From positions 42,224-106,223 of the forward strand of contig NZ_JALAGY010000085.1 in NCBI RefSeq assembly GCF_022712195.1: a stretch of 64,000 bases of DNA, given 5' to 3'. The DNA is from Corynebacterium sp. (lineage in GTDB: Bacteria; Actinomycetota; Actinomycetes; Mycobacteriales; Mycobacteriaceae). Both the position numbers and the translations under genes were made by a program. A model generated the notes under the pieces. The model was not told where the DNA came from, did not search any database, and saw only the letters and a list, made by a program, of their open reading frames with translations. Of this stretch, positions 10,383 through 19,593 are shown piece by piece. How positions within the stretch are numbered: the stretch's first letter is position 1; each line of letters begins with the position of its first letter.

Positions 10383-12050
10383 GTGACCCAGCCACCTCCC
10401 TCTGACAGCAACGTGGCCACCGCCGGCCGTCGCCGGTTGCGTGGTCCCGGGGGCATGTTCGGCCTCCTGCCGAACATCGGCACCGCCGGCTCGCGCAGTG
10501 CCCGGCTGCACACGACCAGCCCCGCGGCCTCCACCCGTGGCTTCACCCCCGCCGAGCTGCTGCGGCTGAGACTGGGTATCTTCACCGGCATCGTGGGATC
10601 CGTGCTGATCGGGGTCGGCGGCATCGGCGCAGGGGCGCTCCCCGTGGTCGGCAATTCACTGTGGTCCCTGCCGGTCAGCGGTTTCCTGTCGCGCATGCTG
10701 CACACCACCACCGTGGCGGTGTTCGTGGGGATCAGCCTGCTCATCGTGGGCTGGCTGCTCCTCTGGCGCTACTGTGTGCCGTCGAAGGACGCCTCTGCGC
10801 CGCTGCTCCCCATGGCCACGCTGGTGCGCACCGGTATCCTGTGGGTGCTCCCGTTGCTGGCCACGGCCCCGATGTTCACCCAGGACATCTACTCCTACCT
10901 GGCGCAGGGGTCGATCGCCGCACAGGGACTGGACCCCTATTCCGCCGGGCCGGTGGACCTGCTCGGGGTCGACAACGACCTGGCCCGGTCGGTGCCTTTC
11001 GAGTGGTCCCACTCCCCCGCGCCCTACGGGCCTGTCGCCGTGGGGATGGCGGCGGTCATCTCCAAGGTCACCGGCGACGTCATCGCCGCCGGGGTGATCA
11101 TCCACCGGCTGATCTCGGTGGCGGCGGTCATAGTGGCGGCGTGGGCGGTCGTGCGTCTGGCGCGCCGCTGCGGGGTGCAGCCCCAGGCGGCGCTGTGGCT
11201 CGGGATCCTCAATCCGCTGGTCTACCTTCACCTGGTCGCCGGTGTCCACAACGAGGCCGTCATGATGGGACTGCTGCTCGCCGGTGTGGAGTGCGGCCTG
11301 CGGGCCGTCGACCCGGACCGTCCCACCGTCGCCGGGCGGTGGATGTGGGGTGTGGCCGGCGTGGTGCTCATCAGCTCGGCGGGCATGGTGAAGGTGACCG
11401 CCTTCCTGGCACTGGGCTTCGTCGGTGTCGCACTGGCCCGGTACCTGGGCGGACGGTTCCGCGACCTCGTGGTCGCCGCACTGGTGTACGCCGCCGGGTC
11501 CGCGGCGACGGTGGTCGTCATGTCCGTGGGCACCGGGCTGGGCTTCGGCTGGATCCTGGTGCAGGGCGGGGCGACGGAGGTGATCAGCTGGATGTCGGTG
11601 ACCACCGACATCGGGCTGCTCACCGCGAACACCGGCGCCCGCCTGGGGCTCGGTGACCACACGGACGTGGCGTTGTCGACCGCCCGGCTGATCGGCCTGA
11701 TGATCGGCGGGTTCTGGGTGGTGCGCATGCTCTGGGCGTCTTTCCGGGGACGGGTGCACCCCGTCGGCGGGCTGGGGGTGGCGACGTTCTTCCTCGTCGT
11801 GTTCTTCCCGGTCGTCCACCCCTGGTACGTGCTGTGGGCCGTGATGCCACTGGCCGCGTGGGCGAACCGGGCGACGTTCCGGGTGGCGGTCGTCGCATAC
11901 TGCGCGATCCTCAGCTACTTCATCCTCCCCCGTGGCCTGAACCTGCCGCCGTCGACGGTGGCGGTGATGTACCTGATGTCCGCACTGTTCTCCGTGGTGA
12001 TCATCATCGTCGGCTGGCTGCTTTACCTACGCCGCAAGACCACCGGCTAG
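10383..12050 (+). CDS. mptB: Alpha-(1->6)-mannopyranosyltransferase MptB (GT-C)
   Basis: A 555-residue polytopic membrane protein with about a dozen hydrophobic segments after a ~60-residue cytosolic Arg/Gly-rich lead. The first periplasmic loop carries the likely catalytic acid in APMFTQDIYSYLAQG, followed by GLDPYSAGP, the pattern of polyprenol-phosphomannose-dependent GT-C enzymes of Mycobacteriales. In Corynebacterium, MptB starts the alpha-1,6-mannan core of lipomannan and lipoarabinomannan using decaprenyl-phosphomannose. It diverges from sufR and is followed 10 bases later by an ABC transporter. The close paralogue MptA is possible; locus and length favour MptB. Confidence 0.85.
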   Translation: MTQPPPSDSNVATAGRRRLRGPGGMFGLLPNIGTAGSRSARLHTTSPAASTRGFTPAELLRLRLGIFTGIVGSVLIGVGGIGAGALPVVGNSLWSLPVSGFLSRMLHTTTVAVFVGISLLIVGWLLLWRYCVPSKDASAPLLPMATLVRTGILWVLPLLATAPMFTQDIYSYLAQGSIAAQGLDPYSAGPVDLLGVDNDLARSVPFEWSHSPAPYGPVAVGMAAVISKVTGDVIAAGVIIHRLISVAAVIVAAWAVVRLARRCGVQPQAALWLGILNPLVYLHLVAGVHNEAVMMGLLLAGVECGLRAVDPDRPTVAGRWMWGVAGVVLISSAGMVKVTAFLALGFVGVALARYLGGRFRDLVVAALVYAAGSAATVVVMSVGTGLGFGWILVQGGATEVISWMSVTTDIGLLTANTGARLGLGDHTDVALSTARLIGLMIGGFWVVRMLWASFRGRVHPVGGLGVATFFLVVFFPVVHPWYVLWAVMPLAAWANRATFRVAVVAYCAILSYFILPRGLNLPPSTVAVMYLMSALFSVVIIIVGWLLYLRRKTTG

Positions 12051-12060
12051 ACTCTGGGCC
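12049..12060 (+). promoter_or_regulatory. Leaderless promoter of the ABC exporter operon
   Basis: TAGACT (12049-12054) lies six bases before the GTG at 12061. The hexamer overlaps the mptB stop codon (TAG at 12048-12050). Confidence 0.45.
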
Positions 12061-13008
12061 GTGGATAGCGCTGGGATGGACGCGGGCAGCAGACCTGCAC
12101 TCCGCTTGCGGGGCGTGGTCAAACGGTACGGGGACGTCACCGCGGTCGACGGTCTCGACCTGACGGTCGGGCAGGCCGAGGTGCTCGCGCTCCTGGGGCC
12201 CAACGGTGCGGGGAAGACGACGACGGTCGAGATGTGCGAGGGATTCCTCGTGCCCGACGCCGGCACCGTCGAGGTGCTCGGCACCGACCCCGCCCAGGAC
12301 ACCGACCGGCTACGGGGACGTATCGGGGTGATGCTGCAGGGTGGCGGAGCCTACCCGGGCATCCGGGTCGGTGAGATGCTCGACCTCGCCGCGTCCTACT
12401 CCGCGGACCCGCTCGACCCCTCCTGGCTCCTGGAGACGGTGGGACTCACGGGGCACGAGAAGGCCAACTACCGCCGGCTGTCCGGAGGCCAGCAGCAGCG
12501 TCTCTCCCTGGCGCTGGCCCTGGTGGGCCGGCCCGAGCTCGTGTTCCTGGACGAGCCGACCGCCGGACTGGACGCGCAGTCGCGCCTGGCAGTGTGGGAC
12601 CTCGTCGCCGCACTGCGCAACGACGGCGTGTCGGTGGTCCTCACCACCCACCTCATGGACGAGGCCGAGGCGCTGGCGGACCAGGTCGTGATCATCGACC
12701 ACGGCCGGGCGGTGGCGCAGGGCACCATCAGCGAGCTCACCAGCAGCGCGGACCCGAGGGTCGCGGTGGCCACAGACCGGGAGGTCGACCTCCCCGCCCT
12801 GGCCCGGCGGCTCGCACCCCTGGGCGCCACGGTCTCGGTGACCCGTCCCACCCTGCTGACGGTGTCGGCGACGGTCACCCCTGAACTCATCAACGAGATC
12901 ACCGGCGAGGCGGCCCGTCAGGGGGTGCTGGTGACCTCACTGGACGTCGACCAGCGCAGCCTGGAGAGCGTCTTCCTCGACATCACCGGAAGGGAGATCC
13001 GGGCATGA
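12061..13008 (+). CDS. ABC-2 type exporter, ATP-binding subunit
   Basis: 315 residues with Walker A LGPNGAGKTTT, Q-loop MLQGGG, signature LSGGQQQRLSLA and Walker B VFLDEPTAGLD, then a H-loop histidine in LTTHLMDEAEALAD. The ~90-residue C-terminal extension is typical of DrrA/CcmA-like ATPases of drug or lipid exporters. It overlaps the permease gene by four bases (ATGA). In related corynebacteria this pair sits between mptB and ctaA. Its substrate is unknown; heme-related or cell-envelope transport are guesses from context only. Confidence 0.88.
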   Translation: MDSAGMDAGSRPALRLRGVVKRYGDVTAVDGLDLTVGQAEVLALLGPNGAGKTTTVEMCEGFLVPDAGTVEVLGTDPAQDTDRLRGRIGVMLQGGGAYPGIRVGEMLDLAASYSADPLDPSWLLETVGLTGHEKANYRRLSGGQQQRLSLALALVGRPELVFLDEPTAGLDAQSRLAVWDLVAALRNDGVSVVLTTHLMDEAEALADQVVIIDHGRAVAQGTISELTSSADPRVAVATDREVDLPALARRLAPLGATVSVTRPTLLTVSATVTPELINEITGEAARQGVLVTSLDVDQRSLESVFLDITGREIRA

Positions 13009-13805
13009 TCCGGAATCGACAGTCCACCGGGCGGTTCACTCCCGGACAGTTCACCCCCCGCCCGCGGCAGGCACCCACCGGGCGCATGCTCCTGGCGCAG
13101 GCGCGGATCGAGACCCTGCTGTTCCTGCGGCACGGGGAGCAGCAGCTCCTCTCCCTGGTGATTCCCCTGGGGCTGCTGATCGCCCTGAGCCTGATCCCCG
13201 TCGTCCCCCTGGACGACCCGGTGCAGAGCGTCTACCCGATGACCGTGGGCATCGCCCTGATGAGCGCCGGTTTCACCGGACAGGCCATCGCCGTGGCCTT
13301 CGACCGACGCTACGGGGCGCTCAAACGCATCGGCGCCTGCGGTGTCCCGCGGCGCATCCTGATCAGCGGTAAGGTCCTGGCCGTCGGGGCGGCGGTCCTG
13401 GTGCAGCTGGTGGTCCTCACCGTCGTCGCCCTGCTGCTGGGGTGGTCACCGAGCGCCGCGGGCGCGTTGCCCGCCGTGCTGTTCATCGTGGTCGGCGTCG
13501 CCACCTTCACCGCCCTCGGGCTGCTGCTCGGCGGGACGCTGAGTTCCGAGCTCGTCCTGGCCCTGGGGAACACCGTGTGGTTCATCCTCATGGGCGCGGC
13601 GGTGCTCACCACCATGAACACCGACATCAGCGGGCCGGTGCACGCCGCCCTGCGTGCCCTGCCCTCGGTGGCGCTCACCGACGGCCTCGTCGACGCCGCG
13701 GCGGGCACGCTCAACGTCGCCGCCCTCCTCGTCCTCGCCGCCTGGGGTGCGGTGGGTGGCGCACTGGCCGTCCGGTACTTCTCCTTCACCATGGAGAATG
13801 ACTGA
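13005..13805 (+). CDS. ABC-2 type exporter, permease subunit
   Basis: 266 residues with about six hydrophobic segments after a ~40-residue basic cytosolic lead, the layout of ABC-2 permeases that dimerise with a CcmA/DrrA-type ATPase. The ATGA overlap with the upstream ATPase gene indicates tight co-expression. No substrate-specific motif is recognised. The next gene, ctaA, has its own promoter 68 bases downstream. Confidence 0.85.
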   Translation: MIRNRQSTGRFTPGQFTPRPRQAPTGRMLLAQARIETLLFLRHGEQQLLSLVIPLGLLIALSLIPVVPLDDPVQSVYPMTVGIALMSAGFTGQAIAVAFDRRYGALKRIGACGVPRRILISGKVLAVGAAVLVQLVVLTVVALLLGWSPSAAGALPAVLFIVVGVATFTALGLLLGGTLSSELVLALGNTVWFILMGAAVLTTMNTDISGPVHAALRALPSVALTDGLVDAAAGTLNVAALLVLAAWGAVGGALAVRYFSFTMEND

Positions 13806-13859
13806 CCCGCGACGGTTCCGCACCCCTCTCAGGATTACGGTCGCCGTGTCCGGGAGAGA

Positions 13860-13873
13860 TAGACTGGAGCACC
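13860..13873 (+). promoter_or_regulatory. Leaderless promoter of ctaA
   Basis: TAGACT (13860-13865) is followed after eight bases by the GTG at 13874. No Shine-Dalgarno sequence is seen. Confidence 0.45.
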
Positions 13874-15007
13874 GTGAAGGTCTCCCAGAAAACCCAGGAC
13901 GACAGCCCGACAGCCAGTGACGACGCGGCCCCCGCACCCAGGGTGGGAGACTCCACCCTGGTGCGGATGCGGGAACGGGTGGCGGCCACCACCCACCCGG
14001 TGAACCGCTTCTTCCTCCGCCTCTACACCGCGATCCTGGCGCTGTGCGCCAGGACCCCCGTCCCCACCGTCCGACGCCAGCGGCTGTACGCGGTGATCCT
14101 CATGGTGTGCCAGGGCGGCATCACCTTCACCGGCTCCCTCGTGCGCGTCACGGGGTCGGGTCTGGGCTGCCCGACGTGGCCCCAGTGCCACCCCGGCTCA
14201 CTGGTCCCCGAGTCCGGCACGACCCCGGCGATCCACCAGGCCATCGAGTTCGGCAACCGGATGCTCACCTTCGTCCTCATCCTCGCCGCACTGGTGGCGT
14301 TCCTCGCCGTGCTGAGGGCCGCGCGCCGCAGCTCCATCCTGCACATCGCGTTCCTCCAGGGCATCGGCATCATCGCCCAGGCGGTCATCGGCGGGATCAC
14401 GGTGCATCTCGACCTGGCGTGGTGGATCGTGATGGCGCACTTCCTCCCGTCGATGGTGCTCGTGTTCTTCGCCGCGGTGATGGTGGTCAAGATCGGCGAG
14501 GACGACGACAGCCCCCGCCGCGCGACCATGCCGAGGCCCCTGCGGTGGGCCACCTGGGGATCGGCCCTGACCCTGGCCGTCACCCTGGTGACCGGCACCA
14601 TGACCACGAGTTCGGGGCCCCACGCCGGTGACGAGGCGATCCAGGAGGGTGACCGTCTGCAGGTCGCACTCTTCGAGATCGCGAACCTGCACGCCCACGC
14701 GATGTACCTCTACATGGGCATCACCGTCGGTCTGCTGGCCGGCCTGCTGGCCGTGCACGTCGACCGTCGGATCAAGACCGCGGCGACGGTCCTGATCGCC
14801 GGGATCATCGTCCAGGGCATCGTCGGCGTTGTCCAGTACAACCTGGGCGTGCCCCGGTGGACCGTGCCGCCGCACGTGCTCGGCTCGGCCATCGTCACCG
14901 CGGCCACCGGCCTGCTGTGGTCGATGCGGTTCCGCCGTGGTGACGATGCCGCCGACCGCGACTACGACACCGAGGACGCCGTCAGCGACGAGGCGGCGGG
15001 CCGGTAG
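13874..15007 (+). CDS. ctaA: Heme A synthase, COX15/CtaA family
   Basis: A 377-residue membrane protein with about eight transmembrane segments after a ~55-residue soluble lead. It shows the family signature GSLVRVTGSGLGCPTWPQC, with the cysteine pair in the first outer loop, and later histidines in AHFLPS and NLHAHAMY that fit heme ligands. It converts heme o to heme a for cytochrome aa3 oxidase in the plasma membrane. The partner ctaB, which makes heme o, lies tail-to-tail next door. The C-terminal ~25 residues are acidic. Confidence 0.92.
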   Translation: MKVSQKTQDDSPTASDDAAPAPRVGDSTLVRMRERVAATTHPVNRFFLRLYTAILALCARTPVPTVRRQRLYAVILMVCQGGITFTGSLVRVTGSGLGCPTWPQCHPGSLVPESGTTPAIHQAIEFGNRMLTFVLILAALVAFLAVLRAARRSSILHIAFLQGIGIIAQAVIGGITVHLDLAWWIVMAHFLPSMVLVFFAAVMVVKIGEDDDSPRRATMPRPLRWATWGSALTLAVTLVTGTMTTSSGPHAGDEAIQEGDRLQVALFEIANLHAHAMYLYMGITVGLLAGLLAVHVDRRIKTAATVLIAGIIVQGIVGVVQYNLGVPRWTVPPHVLGSAIVTAATGLLWSMRFRRGDDAADRDYDTEDAVSDEAAGR

Positions 15008-15040
15008 AGGCAGTCACCCCTGTCCGGCCCCTGTGACCCG

Positions 15041-15081
15041 GTACAGCCCCGTCCCCCACCGAATGGGGGACGGGGCTGTAC
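15041..15081. terminator. Bidirectional terminator between ctaA and ctaB
   Basis: A perfect 18-bp GC-rich stem (15041-15058 with 15064-15081) over a five-base loop sits between converging genes, about 33 bases from either stop codon. Confidence 0.82.
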
Positions 15082-15114
15082 GGCGTCCGGTGTCCGACGG
15101 TCAGGGCCGGAGGG

Positions 15115-16041
15115 TCAGAGGCCGAGCATGGACGGGACGGTCTCCAGACCGAGCACCGCGTCCACGGAGAGGCCCACGAACAGCACCGAGAGGTAGTTGT
15201 TCGACAGGAAGAAGAGGTTCATCGGCTTGACCTTCACGCCCTTCTTCACACCGTTGTGTAGGCCGTGCGCCCGCAGGATGAACCAGGCGCCACTGAGCAG
15301 CGCCACGACGGTGTAGACCCAGCCCGTGGCAGGGACCAGCAGCAGTGAGGTGACCACCGTCGCCCACGTGTACCAGAGGATCTGGCGCGTGACCTCGAGC
15401 GGGGGCTTGACCACGGGCATCATCGGGACGCCGGCGGCCTCGTAGTCCTCGCGGTACCGCATGCCCAGCGCCCAGGTGTGCGGCGGCGTCCAGAAGAAGA
15501 TGATGAGGAAGAGCACGAGTGCCTGGCCCCAGGACATCCAGCCGGCGTTGAAGGATCCCCCGTTGGCCTCGGTGACGGTGGCCCAGCCGACCATCACGGG
15601 CATGCAGCCGGCGGCACCGCCCCAGATCACGTTCTGCCAGGTACGCCGTTTGAGCCACTTGGTGTACACGAAGATGTAGAACCAGATGGTCAGCAGGATG
15701 AACCCAGACGCCAGCCACGAGTCGCACAGGAAGCCGAGCCACAGCACACTGCCGACGGTCAGTGACCACGCGAAGATCCTGGCCTCGGTCTTGTTCACCG
15801 TGTGCTTCGCCAGCGGGCGGCGGTGTGTGCGACGCATCTTCTGGTCGATGTCGTAGTCGGCGACCATGTTGAAGGTGTTCGCCGCCGCGGCGCCCATCCA
15901 CCCGCCGACCAACGTCATCAGGATCAGTCCGAGGTTGATCTCCCCGCGCTGCGCCTGGAGCATCGACGGGATGGCGGCGACAAGCAGAAGCTCGATGACC
16001 CGGGGTTTCGTCAGCGAGATGTACGCCTTGATCTTGTCCAC
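15115..16041 (-). CDS. ctaB: Protoheme IX farnesyltransferase (heme o synthase)
   Basis: 308 residues, a UbiA-family prenyltransferase with about nine membrane segments. The two aspartate-rich sites are [15 protein letters not shown] and [14 protein letters not shown], and the N-terminal [12 protein letters not shown] is typical of CtaB/CyoE. It adds a farnesyl group to protoheme to give heme o, the substrate of ctaA. It starts at GTG behind GGAGG (spacing about 10). It is divergent from tkt. Confidence 0.95.
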   Translation of the reverse strand: MDKIKAYISLTKPRVIELLLVAAIPSMLQAQRGEINLGLILMTLVGGWMGAAAANTFNMVADYDIDQKMRRTHRRPLAKHTVNKTEARIFAWSLTVGSVLWLGFLCDSWLASGFILLTIWFYIFVYTKWLKRRTWQNVIWGGAAGCMPVMVGWATVTEANGGSFNAGWMSWGQALVLFLIIFFWTPPHTWALGMRYREDYEAAGVPMMPVVKPPLEVTRQILWYTWATVVTSLLLVPATGWVYTVVALLSGAWFILRAHGLHNGVKKGVKVKPMNLFFLSNNYLSVLFVGLSVDAVLGLETVPSMLGL

Positions 16042-16119
16042 CGGTCAGTCCGCCTCCATAAACGCCATCGGTCACCGTGGGAACTGGGATGTCAGGACAC
16101 ACGGATCTGCCAAACCGAC

Positions 16120-16125
16120 AGGTTA
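16120..16125 (-). promoter_or_regulatory. Possible -10 element of ctaB
   Basis: TAACCT on the minus strand (16125-16120) would start transcription near 16112 and give a leader of about 70 bases. The -35 (TTCGGT near 16148-16143) is weak. Confidence 0.3.
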
Positions 16126-16196
16126 CCCGAGCCGGTGGTGGGACCGAAAACCGTTGTTCCCGACCCGGGTGGGGGCCGGTCCCGCGAGATCCTCCA

Positions 16197-16226
16197 GTGA
16201 CACGGTCGACCCCGGGCCACTACACT
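16197..16226 (+). promoter_or_regulatory. Promoter of the tkt-tal-zwf-opcA-pgl operon
   Basis: GTGACA (16197-16202) and TACACT (16221-16226) are 18 bases apart. The leader to the tkt GTG at 16318 would be about 85 bases and ends with an AGGAAGG ribosome binding site. Confidence 0.5.
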
Positions 16227-16317
16227 GGTCCGGGTTACACGGGCTCCGTCCTGCGACCAGCTGTGGTCACTGCGCCCGTGTCCTCTCATGCCACAGACGA
16301 CAGGAAGGCTACCCAGC

Positions 16318-18399
16318 GTGACACTCCCCAAGGACCTCGAAGCCCGCACGGTCCGGAACTACCCGGGCGACTGGAGCGAGCTGGATACCCGTGCAGTGGA
16401 CACGGCCCGCGTCCTCGCCGCCGACGCTGTCGAGAACTGCGGTTCGGGGCACCCCGGGACCGCGATGTCCCTCGCCCCGCTGGCCTACACCCTCTACCAG
16501 CGTGTGCTTCGCCATGACCCGTCGGACCACAACTGGCCCGGCCGTGACCGGTTCGTGCTGTCGGCGGGCCACAGCTCGCTGACCCAGTACATTCAGCTCT
16601 ACCTCGGTGGCTTCGGTCTGGAACTGGACGACATCAAGGCGCTGCGCACCTGGGGCTCCAAGACCCCGGGCCACCCCGAGGTCGGCCACACCGACGGTGT
16701 GGAGATCACCACCGGTCCCCTGGGGCAGGGCCTGGCGTCCGCGGTGGGCATGGCTGTCGCCGCGCGCCGTGAGCGCGGGCTGTTCGACCCGGAGGCAGCG
16801 GAGGGCGAGTCGCCGTTCGACCACCACATCTACGTCATCGCCTCCGACGGCGACCTGCAGGAGGGTGTCACCTCCGAGGCGTCGTCCTTCGCGGGCACGC
16901 AGCAGTTGGGTAACCTCATCGTCTTCTGGGACGACAACAGCATCTCCATCGAGGACAACACCGACATCGCCTTCGGCGAGGACGTCACCGCACGGTACGG
17001 GGCCTACGGCTGGCAGACCCTCGAGGTGAACGCCGAGGACGTCACCGCGATCCTCGACGCCGTGGAGTCGGCGAAGGCCGACACCACCCGCCCGAGCTTC
17101 ATCCGCGTGCGTTCGGTGATCGGCTACCCCGCACCGACCAAGATGAACACCGGTGCCGCCCACGGTGCCGCCCTGGGCGCCGAGGAGATCGTCGGGATCA
17201 AGGAGACCCTGGGCTTCCCCGTCGACGAGGACTTCCCCGTCGAGACGGAGGTGCTCGAGCACACCCGTCGGCTGGTCGACCGGGGCCGCGAGGCGCACGG
17301 CGAATGGCAGCGGAACTTCGACGCCTGGGCGGAGAGGAACCCGGAGGCCCGCGCTATGCACGACCGCATCGCCGCCCGTGAACTGCCGGAGGACTTCGAC
17401 GCCGGGCTGCCCTCCTGGGACGCCGGCGACAACCTCGCCACCCGCAAGGCCTCCGAGGCCGCCCTCCAGGCACTGGGAGCGACGCTGCCGGAACTGTGGG
17501 GCGGGTCCGCCGACCTGGCCGGTTCCACCAACACGATCATCAAGGGCGAGAAGAGTGTGGGCCCGGAGTCCATCTCGACCGACGCCTGGGACGCCCACCC
17601 CTACGGCCGCAACCTCCACTTCGGCATCCGCGAGCACGGGATGGCGGCCATCCTCAACGGAATCGCCCTGCACGGTGCCACCCGTCCGTACGGGGCGACG
17701 TTCCTGCAGTTCTCGGACTACGCCCGTGGCGCGGTCCGGCTGGGTGCCCTGATGAGCAGTGACGTCTACCACGTGTGGACCCACGACTCCATCGGCCTCG
17801 GCGAGGACGGTCCCACCCACCAGCCGGTCGAGCACCTCGCGGCGCTGCGGGCCATCCCGAACTTCTCGGTGATCCGCCCGGCCGACGCCAACGAGACAGT
17901 CCAGGCGTGGGCGGCGGCACTGAAGGCGCCGGCCGCCCCGAAGGCGCTGGTGCTCACCCGGCAGGGTGTGCCCGTGCTCGACGGGACGAAGGAGAAGGCC
18001 GCCGAGGGCGTGGCACGTGGGGCGTACGTCCTGGTGGAGTCCTCCACCGCGACCCCGCAGGTCATCCTGATGGGCTCGGGCTCCGAGGTGCAGCTGGCCG
18101 TCGAGGCCGCCACCGCCCTGGAGGCCGAGGGCATCGGCACGCGCGTGGTCTCTGTCCCGTGCATGGAGTGGTTCGACCAGCAGGACGCCGGGTACCGGGA
18201 GTCCGTGCTCCCCTCCTCGGTCACCGCCCGGGTGTCTGTCGAGGCCGGCATCTCGATGCCGTGGAAGGGATACACCGGCACCGCGGGCCGCAACGTCTCC
18301 CTGGAGCACTTCGGTGCGTCCGCCGACTACAAGACGCTGTACCGCGAGTTCGGCATCACCGCGGACGCCGTCGCCGCCGCCGCCCGCGAGATCCTCTGA
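16318..18399 (+). CDS. tkt: Transketolase
   Basis: 693 residues with the thiamine-diphosphate/Mg site SDGDLQEGVTSEASS, the N-terminal ENCGSGHPGTAMSLAPLAY, and the second-domain GIREHGMAAILNGIALHG with the catalytic glutamate. It moves two-carbon units between ketose and aldose phosphates in the non-oxidative pentose phosphate pathway. An in-frame ATG at 16288 exists, but the GTG at 16318 (VTLPKDLEARTVRNYPGDW) fits the ribosome binding site and family N-termini. It is the first gene of the pentose phosphate operon. Confidence 0.96.
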   Translation: MTLPKDLEARTVRNYPGDWSELDTRAVDTARVLAADAVENCGSGHPGTAMSLAPLAYTLYQRVLRHDPSDHNWPGRDRFVLSAGHSSLTQYIQLYLGGFGLELDDIKALRTWGSKTPGHPEVGHTDGVEITTGPLGQGLASAVGMAVAARRERGLFDPEAAEGESPFDHHIYVIASDGDLQEGVTSEASSFAGTQQLGNLIVFWDDNSISIEDNTDIAFGEDVTARYGAYGWQTLEVNAEDVTAILDAVESAKADTTRPSFIRVRSVIGYPAPTKMNTGAAHGAALGAEEIVGIKETLGFPVDEDFPVETEVLEHTRRLVDRGREAHGEWQRNFDAWAERNPEARAMHDRIAARELPEDFDAGLPSWDAGDNLATRKASEAALQALGATLPELWGGSADLAGSTNTIIKGEKSVGPESISTDAWDAHPYGRNLHFGIREHGMAAILNGIALHGATRPYGATFLQFSDYARGAVRLGALMSSDVYHVWTHDSIGLGEDGPTHQPVEHLAALRAIPNFSVIRPADANETVQAWAAALKAPAAPKALVLTRQGVPVLDGTKEKAAEGVARGAYVLVESSTATPQVILMGSGSEVQLAVEAATALEAEGIGTRVVSVPCMEWFDQQDAGYRESVLPSSVTARVSVEAGISMPWKGYTGTAGRNVSLEHFGASADYKTLYREFGITADAVAAAAREIL

Positions 18400-18440
18400 C
18401 GGCCGGGCCGTCGCACACCGCCATCCACCACCGCACAACC

Positions 18441-18450
18441 TCCCCCCCCC
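18441..18450 (+). repeat. Homopolymeric C tract between tkt and tal
   Basis: Nine cytosines in a row (18442-18450) lie in the 99-base tkt-tal gap. The rest of the gap holds no feature I can support. The tract is outside coding sequence and its length could vary by slippage. Confidence 0.5.
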
Positions 18451-18498
18451 GCCGTCCCGACTCTGACACCCCTAGAGCAGAAAGCTGGTTGATCACCC

Positions 18499-19593
18499 GT
18501 GAACCACGTACATGAACTCTCCGCCGCCGGTACCTCCGTGTGGCTGGACGACCTCTCCCGCGACCGACTCACCACCGGGAACCTCGCCGAACTGATCAGT
18601 GAGACCGGGATCGTCGGTGTCACCACCAACCCCGCGATCTTCGCCAAGGCAATGTCGTCCGGGAACGCCTACGACGAGCAGGTCGAGGCGCTGAAGTCGG
18701 CCGGTACCGACGTCTCCGACGCCGTGTTCACCATGGCCGTCGAGGACGTCCGCAACGCCTGTGACGCCTTCGCCCCGGTGTACCGGGCCACCGGCGGCGT
18801 CGACGGCCGGGTCTCCATCGAGGTCGACCCCGGCCTCGCCGACGACCGCGAGGGCACCGTGGCGCAGGCGAAGCAGCTGCACGCCGACGTCGGGCGCGAG
18901 AACGTGATGATCAAGATTCCCGCGACGGAGGCCTGCCTCCCCGCGATCACCGAGGTGCTGGCCGCCGGCATCAGCGTGAACGTCACCCTCATCTTCAGTG
19001 TGCAGCGCTACCGCCAGGTCATCGCCGCCTTCATCGAGGGTGTCACCCGTGCCCGTGACAACGGCCACGACATCTCCACCATCCACTCGGTGGCGAGTTT
19101 CTTCGTCTCCCGCGTGGATACCGAGATCGACCGTCGTCTCGACGACATCGGCACCGCGGCGGCGCTGGCGGTGCGGGGCAAGGCCGGTCTGGCCAACGCC
19201 CGTCTGGCCTACGAGGCCTTCACCGTCGACCTGCTGCAGGACTCCAGGTGGGAGCAGCTGCAGGCCGCAGGCGCCCACGCGCAGCGGCCCCTGTGGGCCT
19301 CCACCGGGGTGAAGAACCCCGACTACCCCGACACCCTGTACGTCACCGGTCTCGTCGGCCCGCAGACGGTCAACACCATGCCGGAGGACACCCTCAACGC
19401 CACCGTCGACCACGCCACGGTCACCGGCGACACCCTCACCGGCACCGGCGACGACGCCCGCGAGGTCTTCGCCGCGCTCGAGGACCTGGGTGTCGACCTC
19501 GACGACGTCTTCCGCGTGCTCGAGCACGAGGGCGTCGAGAAGTTCGTCAGCTCCTGGCAGGAGCTCCTCGACACCATCGGGGAGCGTCTGTGA
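18499..19593 (+). CDS. tal: Transaldolase
   Basis: 364 residues, about the size of the actinobacterial transaldolase. The Schiff-base lysine is K139 in [24 protein letters not shown] near residue 40 and [13 protein letters not shown] are further family signatures. It transfers a dihydroxyacetone unit from sedoheptulose 7-phosphate to glyceraldehyde 3-phosphate. The start codon is GTG, with no strong ribosome binding site. Its stop overlaps the zwf start by four bases. Confidence 0.95.
   Translation: MNHVHELSAAGTSVWLDDLSRDRLTTGNLAELISETGIVGVTTNPAIFAKAMSSGNAYDEQVEALKSAGTDVSDAVFTMAVEDVRNACDAFAPVYRATGGVDGRVSIEVDPGLADDREGTVAQAKQLHADVGRENVMIKIPATEACLPAITEVLAAGISVNVTLIFSVQRYRQVIAAFIEGVTRARDNGHDISTIHSVASFFVSRVDTEIDRRLDDIGTAAALAVRGKAGLANARLAYEAFTVDLLQDSRWEQLQAAGAHAQRPLWASTGVKNPDYPDTLYVTGLVGPQTVNTMPEDTLNATVDHATVTGDTLTGTGDDAREVFAALEDLGVDLDDVFRVLEHEGVEKFVSSWQELLDTIGERL

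Noticed and set aside
19248-19589. N-terminal extension of zwf by 114 codons
   Set aside because: The extension lies inside tal in another frame, and the GTGA overlap start matches the family.
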